Shown here in pieces: positions 7,511-15,227 of a DNA stretch of 64,000 nucleotides. The position numbers and the translations under genes were made by a program. Position 1 is the first letter of the stretch. Each line of letters opens with the position of its first letter. The notes beneath the pieces are model-generated. The model saw only the letters and a program-made list of their open reading frames with translations, made no database searches and was not told the origin of the DNA. The DNA comes from Streptomyces atratus. Lineage in GTDB: Bacteria > Actinomycetota > Actinomycetes > Streptomycetales > Streptomycetaceae. The stretch spans positions 550,092-614,091 of the forward strand of contig NZ_BMRN01000001.1 of the NCBI RefSeq assembly GCF_014648655.1, given 5' to 3'.

Positions 7511-9955
7511 TCAGCCCGTCACATCACCAGGCGTGTGAATCACCTTAACCTTGATGCCCCGGGACTCGAACATTTCCCTGGCCGCCTCCGCGACGTCCGG
7601 ATCGGACAGGTGCCATTCGACCGGCTTCCCACGCGCCGCATCCACTTGCCGGGTGGCCTGATCCGCCCACCGATCCGCAACCTTCGGGGTGAGTTCCCCG
7701 GTCTCGGCGTTGTAGAAGTCCTTGCCCTTGTACCCGTACTTCGCCTCCAGGTAGGTGCCGCGCGAGGCGTCCCAGCCATCGAAGTCGACCGGCTTCCCCG
7801 TGAGCTTGTCCAGCGGAACCCGGTACTCCTTTCCGCGGCCCACCTTGGAGATCTGCTCCTGATAACGGGCCCCCATTTCGGTCGGGTAGTTCCAGACGCC
7901 CGGCTTGATTTCCTGCCAGTTGCCCTCCCCGCCGTCCTTGGCCCCGGCCGGCGGGTCCTTCAGGTCCTTGTACCAGGCCGGCTTCGGTTCGTTCTGAGCA
8001 CGCTCCAGGTTCTGCCGCCGCTTGGCCGCGTCAGCCGCCTTCTTCGCCTCGTCGGCCAGCCTCTGGGCCTCGTCGGCGGCCGCCTTCTTCTCCGGGTCGA
8101 CCTCGTCGCACTTCCCGGTGAGGAACCCGACGGGTACGGATGCGCGGGCCGCGGCCAGGACGCCGGTGCCGGAGCCGGGCAGTCCCACGCCCGCATCGTT
8201 GCCGTACGGGACTCGTACGCGGCCGCCCATGCCGACCGTGCAGCCCTTGAGGCCGGCCTGATCGGCCGCATCATCGGCGTGCTGCTGCGCTTCCTTCGCG
8301 GCTTTCTCGGCGCCCGCGACATCGCCCGCCTTGGCGGCCTTCTTCGCCTTGGACGCGGCCTCCGAGGCCTTCTCGGCCACTTCGCCGAGCTTGCCGAGTT
8401 TCCCGAGCTTGCCCAGCTTTCCGAACTTGCCGACGAGCTTGGCCTCGCCGTAGCCGGGGATGAACAGCGAGCCGATGTTCCACAGGCCGGTGCCGATCGC
8501 CTGGCCCTCGTCGCCCCTCTTCCACATGTCGCGGACGTCGTCGCCGATGAACATGTCGTCCAGGACCTTCAGCCCGGTGCCGCCGGACGCCTTGGTCCAG
8601 TCCCAGACCGCACCGAGGTAGTCGCCCTTGGACCACTTGTCCCCGGCGTCCTTGGAGTCCTGGCTCCACTTGTCGCCGAGGCTCTTGCCGTAGTCCTTCA
8701 GGCCGTTCCACGCCTTGACGGGGTGGATGATCGTGTCGAAGGTGCCGGTGATGTCGCCCCACAGCCCGTCGCCGATCAGGCCCTCGAAGAAGCCACCGGT
8801 CTGGTGTGCGGCGCAGGAGAAGAACGCGCCGACGCCGGAGGTGCAGCTCTCGCCGGGCTTCTCGTCGCCGCCGTTGCCTCCGTCGTCCACATCGTCGCCA
8901 CCGTCCGGTTCCCCGGAGGTGTCCATGTCGTCGCCGCCGTCGTCGACCTGGGTGGCGGTGTCGCCCCCGCCGGAGCTGCCGGAACCGGAGCCGCCGGCGG
9001 CGTCGGAACCACCGGCCGCATTGGAGCCACCGGCCGCATTGGAACCACCGGCCGCGTCGGAACCACCTGCCGCATTGGAACCACCAGCCGCGTCGGAACC
9101 ACCTGCCGCATGGGAACCACCGGCCGCGTCGGAGCCACCTGCCGCGTCCGCCCCTCCGGAGTCCGTACCACCGGACGCAACCGCGCCACCGGAGTCCGGT
9201 CCGCCCGAGCCCGAGCCGGAGCCGGACCCGCCGGATTCCGTACCCCCGGATTCCGTACCCCCGGAATGCCCCCCGTCCCCCGCCACCACATCGCCCCCGG
9301 GCGCAGGGCACGCGCTTCCGGTCAGCTGGCAGATCGCGTTCCGCATCTGACCGGTCAGCTGGGCGCCGATGCCCGTGGCGATGAGTCCGCCGATGAGAGC
9401 CACGACCACCAGGACCATGCCCAGGTATTCCATCGCGGTCTGACCGCCGTCGTCGCGGCGCCATCTGATCATCCGCGCGATACTGAACCGCCGGTGCGGC
9501 AACCGCTGTTCGAGGGGAAGCTCGAACCAGTCACGCGAGCTCGGCCGGAACAGCATGATGACAACGGCGACGGGCATGACCAGCTGCGTCACGCCCCGCC
9601 CGCCGCCGTCCCCGCCGAGGGTCGCCAGCGCGCCGAGGGTGAGCCAGACGTGTACGGCCAGGAGTCCGCGCCAGATCCAGATGCCGCCGGTCCGCAGATA
9701 CAGCGAGAGCACGAATGCGGCCACGCTCGGCAGCGCCGCGTACAGCAGCAGCCCGAGCAGTTGGCCGTCGACCTCATTGACCGCCGACGCCACCGTCAGC
9801 ACACCGGCGCCGCCCAGGACCGCGGCCGCGAAGAGGACCCGGACGAGGATCAGCACCGCCTGCAACGGGCGCGGCAACGGCTGCCTGCCCTGCTGAGCCA
9901 CGGCAGCACCCCCACCGGCGCCACCCGAAACCGCAAATCCGCCTATGCCAGACAC
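7511..9955 (-). CDS. Polymorphic toxin: TM bundle + Flp-pilin-like segment + REase-fold C-terminus
   Basis: An 814-residue modular protein. Residues 31-137 contain about four membrane helices. Residues 171-179 are the class III prepilin-like GQTAMEYLG with the conserved Glu, followed by a Flp-type helix (180-200). Then come a Gly/Ser/Thr/Asp-rich spacer including nine copies of a six-residue Ala-Ala-Gly-Gly-Ser-Asp/Asn/His unit, a central region (GLIGDGLWGDITGTFDTII) and an Ala/Lys/Glu coiled-coil stretch. The final 135 residues match the restriction-endonuclease-fold toxin 5 pattern: VDFDGWD, then TYLEAKYGYKG (the D...ExK nuclease core), then PVEWHLSDPD. It should cleave DNA in target cells. 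The GTG at 9955 follows GGGGGA; an upstream GTG at 9988 lacks one. A probable immunity gene follows directly. Confidence 0.85.
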   Translation of the reverse strand: MSGIGGFAVSGGAGGGAAVAQQGRQPLPRPLQAVLILVRVLFAAAVLGGAGVLTVASAVNEVDGQLLGLLLYAALPSVAAFVLSLYLRTGGIWIWRGLLAVHVWLTLGALATLGGDGGGRGVTQLVMPVAVVIMLFRPSSRDWFELPLEQRLPHRRFSIARMIRWRRDDGGQTAMEYLGMVLVVVALIGGLIATGIGAQLTGQMRNAICQLTGSACPAPGGDVVAGDGGHSGGTESGGTESGGSGSGSGSGGPDSGGAVASGGTDSGGADAAGGSDAAGGSHAAGGSDAAGGSNAAGGSDAAGGSNAAGGSNAAGGSDAAGGSGSGSSGGGDTATQVDDGGDDMDTSGEPDGGDDVDDGGNGGDEKPGESCTSGVGAFFSCAAHQTGGFFEGLIGDGLWGDITGTFDTIIHPVKAWNGLKDYGKSLGDKWSQDSKDAGDKWSKGDYLGAVWDWTKASGGTGLKVLDDMFIGDDVRDMWKRGDEGQAIGTGLWNIGSLFIPGYGEAKLVGKFGKLGKLGKLGKLGEVAEKASEAASKAKKAAKAGDVAGAEKAAKEAQQHADDAADQAGLKGCTVGMGGRVRVPYGNDAGVGLPGSGTGVLAAARASVPVGFLTGKCDEVDPEKKAAADEAQRLADEAKKAADAAKRRQNLERAQNEPKPAWYKDLKDPPAGAKDGGEGNWQEIKPGVWNYPTEMGARYQEQISKVGRGKEYRVPLDKLTGKPVDFDGWDASRGTYLEAKYGYKGKDFYNAETGELTPKVADRWADQATRQVDAARGKPVEWHLSDPDVAEAAREMFESRGIKVKVIHTPGDVTG
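8991..9150 (-). repeat. 18-bp in-frame tandem repeat in toxin linker
   Basis: Nine units of about 18 bp encode (Asp/Asn/His)-Ala-Ala-Gly-Gly-Ser. The variable first codon and codon-level differences show accumulated substitutions. It is a flexible extracytoplasmic spacer and a likely site of length variation between strains. Confidence 0.85.
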
Positions 9956-10118
9956 GACGAGTCCCCCAGCTTGCCGGTGTGCAGCCACAGTTCAGCCACT
10001 CCACGCATCCGACCACATCGGCACCCATCGGGCATGGGCCTCAGGACCCAATGTGAGGCTCAAAGTCGCCGATTTCGCCCGGAGTTGCGGATACGCAGAA
10101 GGTCAGGGAACCGCCCCG

Positions 10119-10712
10119 CTACCGGCTGGGGACCTCGCTCCCGAACAGCATCCACGGCGACTGGTCGAACGACGCCACTCCGGACAACTGCGGCTGCATC
10201 GCAGCGATTTCATGCCGCACAGCGAGCGTGTCCGGCCAACTGTCGAAGAATGCCGTGCCGTTGATGACGACACCACTCCAGTCGGTCGCCGCGGAAGCGC
10301 CCTCCCGGTCGACGACGAAGCCGATGCAGAGCACGGAAGCCCGCCCTATCGCCTCCCTGATCGCCCGCGCGGCCACCTCCTGCTCGTCGGGCGTCAGCCG
10401 CCCGAATCCGAATTCGAGCGCGACGACTCCGTCCCCCATCCGCCGGATGCGCGCCGGAACTTCGGCTCCGCTGTTCACCCACAGCAGGAAGTCGACTCTG
10501 TCGAGCCGCTGCAGGCCGGCCAGGAGCACGAGTTGCTCCCTGGTCACCCACGAAGGAGTGCCCCATGGGTCCGGCCCCGGGCCGAGGAGCGTGACCCGCC
10601 TCGTGACGGGGTGTCTGAGCCGCAGTCCTGCCGCGTCGAGATCACCGAAGAGCGACTCGGCATCCGGGCGGCTCCAGCCGAGGTGGTACGAGTAGAAGAA
10701 ACCGTCACTCAT
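10119..10712 (-). CDS. Hypothetical protein upstream of the toxin gene
   Basis: A 197-residue soluble protein I cannot assign to a family. It contains MSDGFFYSYHLGWSRPDAES at the start, a hydrophobic mid segment (REQLVLLAGLQRL) and a C-terminal part with SVLCIGFVVDREG and WMLFGSEVPSR. No signal peptide or membrane segment is evident. ATG 10712 is chosen; GTG 10718 is an alternative. It lies 163 bases upstream of the toxin on the same strand. The size, cytoplasmic character and location would suit a second or orphan immunity protein or toxin chaperone, but nothing in the sequence proves it. Confidence 0.6.
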   Translation of the reverse strand: MSDGFFYSYHLGWSRPDAESLFGDLDAAGLRLRHPVTRRVTLLGPGPDPWGTPSWVTREQLVLLAGLQRLDRVDFLLWVNSGAEVPARIRRMGDGVVALEFGFGRLTPDEQEVAARAIREAIGRASVLCIGFVVDREGASAATDWSGVVINGTAFFDSWPDTLAVRHEIAAMQPQLSGVASFDQSPWMLFGSEVPSR

Positions 10713-10853
10713 CAACACATCACCCCAAGAAGTGGTGGAGCGTGAAGATCCAGGTGCGCATGGGCACCCCGGGCAGGCGCTCATGACGGGCGCCTGGCCA
10801 GGTGGGCTCATGGTTGGTCGCGTACGAGCGTAATGAGCTCCGCCCGCCCGGGC

Positions 10854-10884
10854 TTGGGCCCACGGACCCAGGGGCGGGCCCCAA
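10854..10884. promoter_or_regulatory. TTGGGCCC-type repeats between divergent genes
   Basis: TTGGGCCC at 10854-10861 and an inverted GGGCCCCAA at 10876-10884, with GGACCCA between. It resembles the sites upstream of the pilin-headed gene and the Flp gene. It lies 140 bases upstream of the minus-strand gene starting at 10712. Function inferred only. Confidence 0.3.
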
Positions 10885-10933
10885 TGAACAAAGCGATGGA
10901 CAGGGAGCCGGGGATCGCAGATCGTGTACGCCG

Positions 10934-11437
10934 ATGACACGCACCGATATGCCTCCCGCATGGGACGAGCGCACCCAGCTGGCCACCTTCCTCGACTACG
11001 CCCGCGACACCGCACGCGCGAAATGCGAGGGAATCTCGCCGGAGGATGCCCGCCGGGCGCCGCTGCCCGGCTCGCCCCTGATGACGATCTCCGGGCTGAT
11101 CAACCACCTCAGCTGGGTCGAGTACTACTGGTTCGAAGTGGCCTTCCTCGGCGGCGAGGACGAAGGGCCGTGGACGGACGAGGACCCCGACCGCGAGATG
11201 CGCATCGCGGTGGACATGCCGCTCGCCGATCTGCTGTCGGAGTACGAGGCCCGGACCACCCGCTATCGCGCACTGGTCGCCTCCACGGACCTGGACACGC
11301 CGTCCAAACGGCCGCAGCGCGACGACCGGTACCCCGATCTGCGCTGGGTTCTGCTGCACCTGATCGAGGAGACCGCGCGGCACAACGGCCACCTCGACAT
11401 GATCCGGGAGATCGTCGACGGCACCACCGGCGTCTAG
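10934..11437 (+). CDS. DinB/DUF664-family protein
   Basis: A 167-residue soluble four-helix-bundle protein of the DinB/YfiT superfamily. The metal-binding histidine pattern is visible as NHLSWVEYYW in helix 2 and ETARHNGHLDMIREIVDG near the end. Members act as thiol transferases (bacillithiol or mycothiol dependent) or have unknown roles. The ATG at 10934 (MTRTDMPPAWDERT) is the natural start since similarity begins there, although the frame is open further upstream. It appears to be a single-gene unit. Confidence 0.85.
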   Translation: MTRTDMPPAWDERTQLATFLDYARDTARAKCEGISPEDARRAPLPGSPLMTISGLINHLSWVEYYWFEVAFLGGEDEGPWTDEDPDREMRIAVDMPLADLLSEYEARTTRYRALVASTDLDTPSKRPQRDDRYPDLRWVLLHLIEETARHNGHLDMIREIVDGTTGV

Positions 11438-11471
11438 CCGGCCAAGCCGGCACGGTAGTTGTATGGGCCGG

Positions 11472-12290
11472 TCAGTGGGTCCCGGAGAACAGCGCGTCGA
11501 GTTCCGGGAAGGCGATGCCGCCGGCGAGGGACCCGTAGTCACCGGTCTCGAAGAGCTCCCGCGCGGCGCGGCGGGCGGCAGCGTACGCGGCCTGCGCCAC
11601 GCCCGAGCCGAGACTGACGCGGGCCACTCCGAGGGCGCCCAGCTCGGCGACGGTCGGGGCGCCCGGTTCGGCCATGACGTTCAGTGGTACGGCGATGTCC
11701 TCGGCCAGCGCCGCGATCACGGTGGTGTCGGTGACACCGGGGACGAAGATGCCGTCCGCGCCGGCGTCGACGTACATGCGCGCCCGGGACAGGGTTTCCG
11801 CCAGTCGGGTGTCCGGGTCCCCGAGCCCGAACAGGTACGTGTCGATACGGGCGTTGAGGAAGAGGTCCGCGCCCGCCCGGTCGGCAGCCTGCCGGGCGAC
11901 GGCCAGCCGCGTCGCGAGTTCGCCCGGGGGCCGGGTGCCGTCCTCGATGTTGACGCCGACGGCGCCTGCCGCGAGTACCCCGGTAACGGTCTCGGCGATG
12001 TCCGCCGCATCCTGCCCGTACCCGCCCTCGATGTCGGCGGTGACCGGAACCGCGACAGCGGCGGTGATTCGGGAGATCAGTTCCAGTGCCTGTTCGCGGG
12101 CGAGGGCGTCGCCGTCCGGGGAGCCCAGCGACCAGGCGACACCGGCGCTGGTGGTGGCGATCGCGGGGGCGCCCGCGGACTCGATGACACGGGCGCTTGC
12201 GACGTCCCAGGCGTTGGCGAGCGCGAGAGGTCCGGCGAGGGTGTGCAGGGAGCGGAAGAGGCGGGCTTTGTCCAGCTGCGTGGTGGTCAT
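11472..12290 (-). CDS. PEP mutase / isocitrate lyase superfamily protein
   Basis: A 272-residue TIM-barrel protein of the PEP phosphonomutase-like branch. Motifs in order: LANAWDVASARVIESAG, TADIEGGYG (metal-binding acidic strand), GAVGVNIEDG, FLNARIDTYL and IFVPGVTD. Such proteins act on C-C or C-P bonds of small oxo-acids, and many streptomycete copies have no assigned substrate. It lacks the KKCGH loop of true isocitrate lyase, so it is probably a carboxyphosphonoenolpyruvate mutase/oxaloacetate hydrolase-like member. ATG 12290 is chosen because similarity starts at MTTTQLDKARLF. Not obviously operonic with its neighbours. Confidence 0.85.
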   Translation of the reverse strand: MTTTQLDKARLFRSLHTLAGPLALANAWDVASARVIESAGAPAIATTSAGVAWSLGSPDGDALAREQALELISRITAAVAVPVTADIEGGYGQDAADIAETVTGVLAAGAVGVNIEDGTRPPGELATRLAVARQAADRAGADLFLNARIDTYLFGLGDPDTRLAETLSRARMYVDAGADGIFVPGVTDTTVIAALAEDIAVPLNVMAEPGAPTVAELGALGVARVSLGSGVAQAAYAAARRAARELFETGDYGSLAGGIAFPELDALFSGTH

Positions 12291-12357
12291 GCGGGCAGTC
12301 AAACATTGGCCGTCGGTCGTCCGCTGGCGAGAATCCGACATCGGCGTCGACCCGGAT

Positions 12358-13542
12358 CTACGTGCGGGCTCCCTCGGGGTGGTGCCGGTGGTGGCCGTCG
12401 GTGGGACGGGACGTGAGATGCGGCCGGTGAGAAGGAGTGCGTTCGATGACCAGGAGGGCGACGTCGTCGGCGGGGTGGCCGCCGATGTGGGCGAGCAGAT
12501 CGCGGTGGATGTGGTGCAGAAGAGTATCGGGGTTGGTGGCGGGGAAGGAGGCGACCCGTTCGGCGAGCGGGTAGAACGCTCCGGACGGCGAGCGGGCTTC
12601 GATGACACCGTCGGTGTAGAGGACGAGCATGTCACCGCATGTGAGGGTGAACGGGTCGATGCGGTCGTCGTCCTCGATGGGTCGTTCACGCACGCCCAGC
12701 GGAGGCAGGGGCTGTCGGGCGTGCAGGACGGTGACCCGCTGATCGTGCACCAGCAGAGGCGGGGGGTGCCCGCAGTTGATCATCTCGGCGTCCGGCAGGG
12801 CGTCGTCGGGGATCTCCAGGACGAGGCAGGTGATGAAGTGCTCGCCGGGGTCGTGCTCGGTGTCCGCCACGTCCTCCAGGTTCCGGGAGACGCTGTCTCC
12901 GAGGGCAGTCACCAGCCCGGGGAGGGCGTCATACCGGTGAGCGCCCTCCCGGAATGCCCCCAGCACCAGCGAGGCCTCACCGATGGCGGCCAGCCCGTTG
13001 CCCCGGACATCACCGATGACCACCCGGGTCGCGGCATGCGCGGCGCGGGCGAACGCAAACAGATCACCCCCGATCTCGGCCTCGTCCTGCGGGGACATGT
13101 ACAGCCATGCCACCTGCAGCGGCCCGATCCGGCGTGGCGGAGGCCGAAGCAGAGCCCGCTGAGCCGTCTCCGCCACAGAGCGTGCCAGACTCAGCGCCCG
13201 GTCGCGCCGCTCCCGCGCAAACCGCATGAGAACCACCAGAGCGGAGAGCACGGTCAGCGCGATGATCTGCGCCGTGCGGTTGGACGTGGTCAGTCCGCCG
13301 AGGAGGACGGCGATGAGCACCTGGGCCGCCACTGCCAGGACCCCGGCGAGAGCGGTGAGCCGTGGCCCGGCGAGGGAGGCGGTGAGAGCGGGCGCGATGA
13401 CCAGCAGTGGGCCCAGCTGGACATGGCGCCCGGTGTACACATCCAGCACGGTGATCGTCACAATCAGCACGAACGGGATCGCCACCAGCCCACCGCCGAC
13501 TGGATGCTCCCTGAAGTGATCCCACAGACGTCGCACACCCAT
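12358..13542 (-). CDS. Membrane-anchored SpoIIE/PP2C-type serine phosphatase
   Basis: A 394-residue protein with four N-terminal membrane helices (about residues 17-110) and a C-terminal PPM-type phosphatase domain (about 150-385). Metal-binding motifs are visible as EAEIGGDLFAF and VIGDVRGNG, with later acidic motifs in LVLYTDGVIEAR and HPADDVALLV. SpoIIE-like phosphatases dephosphorylate anti-sigma antagonists, so a role in partner-switching control of a sigma factor is likely. ATG 13542 follows GGAGGTGCTGAGGG. No anti-sigma antagonist gene is adjacent, though the AbaA-like ATPase at 26521 belongs to a comparable kinase fold. Confidence 0.88.
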   Translation of the reverse strand: MGVRRLWDHFREHPVGGGLVAIPFVLIVTITVLDVYTGRHVQLGPLLVIAPALTASLAGPRLTALAGVLAVAAQVLIAVLLGGLTTSNRTAQIIALTVLSALVVLMRFARERRDRALSLARSVAETAQRALLRPPPRRIGPLQVAWLYMSPQDEAEIGGDLFAFARAAHAATRVVIGDVRGNGLAAIGEASLVLGAFREGAHRYDALPGLVTALGDSVSRNLEDVADTEHDPGEHFITCLVLEIPDDALPDAEMINCGHPPPLLVHDQRVTVLHARQPLPPLGVRERPIEDDDRIDPFTLTCGDMLVLYTDGVIEARSPSGAFYPLAERVASFPATNPDTLLHHIHRDLLAHIGGHPADDVALLVIERTPSHRPHLTSRPTDGHHRHHPEGART

Positions 13543-13804
13543 ATGACCCTCAGCACCTCCTGGGCGCCCGCCGCCGCACCTCACCGGGATCCGTCCGAGG
13601 GTCGCCAAGCGCTCGGGGTGAGGCGCCATCGCCCTCGTCTCCCATGATGACCGCGCCGCGCCACCCGTGCCTCACCAGCCCGAGGCAACCCGCCCATCGC
13701 CCGCGTCGACAATGCTGCGGCCAATACGCCCGGTCGGGCGGTGCGGTGCCAGGGGCGCCGGAACGGTGAACAACCCCGGCCGCCCGGAGTTCTGCCCTGT
13801 CCGG

Positions 13805-14674
13805 CTACTCCATCGCGGCAATGCCAGGTGCGATGTGCTCGGCGACCTGGTGGGTGAAGCTGACCGGGTGCCGGTCGGGCAGCACCTGGATCTCGCTGAT
13901 GCCCAGGCTCGCGTACGCCTCCGCTTCCGCGAGGAACGCGTCCGGCCTGGCCAGCACCGGGCCGTTGTACATCACGGTCTTCGCGATGGCGTCGTAGTCA
14001 CGGTCCTCCGCGGCGCAGTGGGCGCGCAGCACATCGAGCTTGTGGGCCACTTCTTCCTGGTCGGTGGCGAACAGATTGCAGGCGTCCGCGTAGCGGGCGG
14101 CCAGGAGCAGGGTCTTCTTCTCGCCCCCGCCGCCGATCATGATCGGCGGGCGCTCACCGATCGGCTCGGGCACGCACAGCGTCTCGGCGAGCTGGTAGTG
14201 ATGGCCCCGGAACGGGCCGTTGTCGTCGCTCCACATCTGCAGGCAGATCAGGATCGTCTCCTCCAGCCGTTCGAACCGCTCGGCGACCGGTACCACCGGC
14301 ACTCCTAGCCCGTACTGCTCCCGCTCGTACCAGGAGGCGCCGATGCCCAGCCTGGCCCTGCCGCGCGACAGCACATCGAGGCTGGTGACGATCTTCGCCA
14401 GCAGCCCGGGGTGCCGGTACATCACACCCGTGACCATCAGGCCGAGCGTCATGCGCTCGCTCAGCGCCGCCACGTAGCCGAGCGTGGTGTACCCCTCCAG
14501 CATCGGGTCGTCGGCGACGGTCTGCCCGGTCTCCATCTGGAAGTAGTGATCCATCACGGTGAACGACGAGATCCCCGCCTGTTCGGCGATCCGCACCGAC
14601 TCCGCGAGCGTCGGCGCGATGAGAGCGGGGTCGGCCGGTGTCGAGTAGTTCCAGTAGTGCAAGCCGAGATTCAC
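13805..14674 (-). CDS. LLM-class F420-dependent oxidoreductase
   Basis: A 289-residue luciferase-like TIM barrel enzyme. It begins VNLGLHYWNYSTP, has FTVMDHYFQ, LGLMVTGVMYRHPGLLAK and SRGRARLGIGASWYEREQYG, and ends in the ASLGISEIQVLPD strand: the standard order of the F420-dependent family. It would use reduced or oxidised F420 to transfer hydride to an unknown substrate. The GTG at 14674 is chosen because GGAGG lies 7 bases upstream. The upstream side is a 550-base intergenic region with the phased repeat array, so this gene could be affected by that regulator too. Confidence 0.88.
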   Translation of the reverse strand: MNLGLHYWNYSTPADPALIAPTLAESVRIAEQAGISSFTVMDHYFQMETGQTVADDPMLEGYTTLGYVAALSERMTLGLMVTGVMYRHPGLLAKIVTSLDVLSRGRARLGIGASWYEREQYGLGVPVVPVAERFERLEETILICLQMWSDDNGPFRGHHYQLAETLCVPEPIGERPPIMIGGGGEKKTLLLAARYADACNLFATDQEEVAHKLDVLRAHCAAEDRDYDAIAKTVMYNGPVLARPDAFLAEAEAYASLGISEIQVLPDRHPVSFTHQVAEHIAPGIAAME

Positions 14675-14978
14675 GTCCGACCTCCGCAGGTCAAGGGAGA
14701 GCAGGCCGGGACGACATCGCCGCCCCGGCCGGGGTGGTCGGCCGGATTCGTGCTCCGGGCCCGCCGGCGTTCCACCTCCTGACCACGCGCCCCACAGCCA
14801 CCGTCCGTAGCCGGTAGTCACGCTACGCGCCCATGCAACAGTCGGCATTTCGGTACGCCCTCCCGCCGATGCCGGGCGCGACCTCCACCGGATGGGGCGG
14901 CCTGATCGCGCCGCCTCGGGTGGGCTCGACCCAGCGGCAGCCGCGAGGCGGGGTCGGACCACCCTCTTGCGAGATCGC

Positions 14979-15078
14979 ATGGCACCACATGGCATCGAGC
15001 GGCACAGCTTGGCACCACCCGACGCCATCCAGTGCCACCCGGCGCCACTCGGCGCCACACGGCGCCATTCCGCGCCCT
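14979..15078. repeat. Ten-unit, strictly 10-bp-phased GGCGCCA-type repeat array
   Basis: Ten consecutive 8-base cores with exact 10-bp spacing start at 14980: TGGCACCA, TGGCATCG, CGGCACAG, TGGCACCA, CGACGCCA, CAGTGCCA, CGGCGCCA, CGGCGCCA, CGGCGCCA, CCGCGCCC. The core is a near-palindrome (YGGCGCCA). One further in-phase copy, AGGCGCCA, sits at 15120-15127. A 10-bp period is close to one helical turn, so bound proteins would line up on one face of the DNA. The array ends about 150 bases upstream of a ribbon-helix-helix gene, its likely binder. Confidence 0.8.
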
Positions 15079-15184
15079 CAAGAGCGCATGAGCACGCATG
15101 GAGCCACAATCACTCAGGTAGGCGCCAGGATGTTTTCGCAGGTCAGGGCGATTACGTCGACGACCGATCCCAAGATGCCCCTCC

Positions 15185-15227
15185 ATGGCTTGCGCATGGC
15201 GCCATCGTGATGCCATGATGGCGTCAT
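15185..15227 (+). promoter_or_regulatory. 11-bp-spaced palindromes abutting the RHH gene start
   Basis: Four related sites centred about 11 bases apart: ATGGCTTG (15185-15192, degenerate), ATGGCGCCAT (15196-15205, perfect palindrome), TGATGCCA (15208-15215) and TGGCGTCA (15219-15226). The last two form an inverted pair and the final one overlaps the ATG at 15226. They match the core of the upstream array and look like the autoregulatory operator of the RHH protein. Binding here would block initiation. Confidence 0.6.

Noticed and set aside
8991..9150. CRISPR-like array
   Set aside because: Units are contiguous 18-bp coding repeats in frame with no spacers.
7535..10264. Plus-strand open frame opposite the toxin
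   Set aside because: Shadow of the toxin gene; repetitive Thr/Gly/Arg words come from the linker repeat read backwards.
14979..15078. CRISPR or tandem coding repeat
   Set aside because: Ten-base units without spacers; open frames through it change similarity abruptly and show no protein family, so an operator array explains it better.
14833..15210. Candidate plus-strand gene through the phased array
   Set aside because: Repetitive His/Pro/Thr translation imposed by the 10-bp repeats, without ribosome site or homology.
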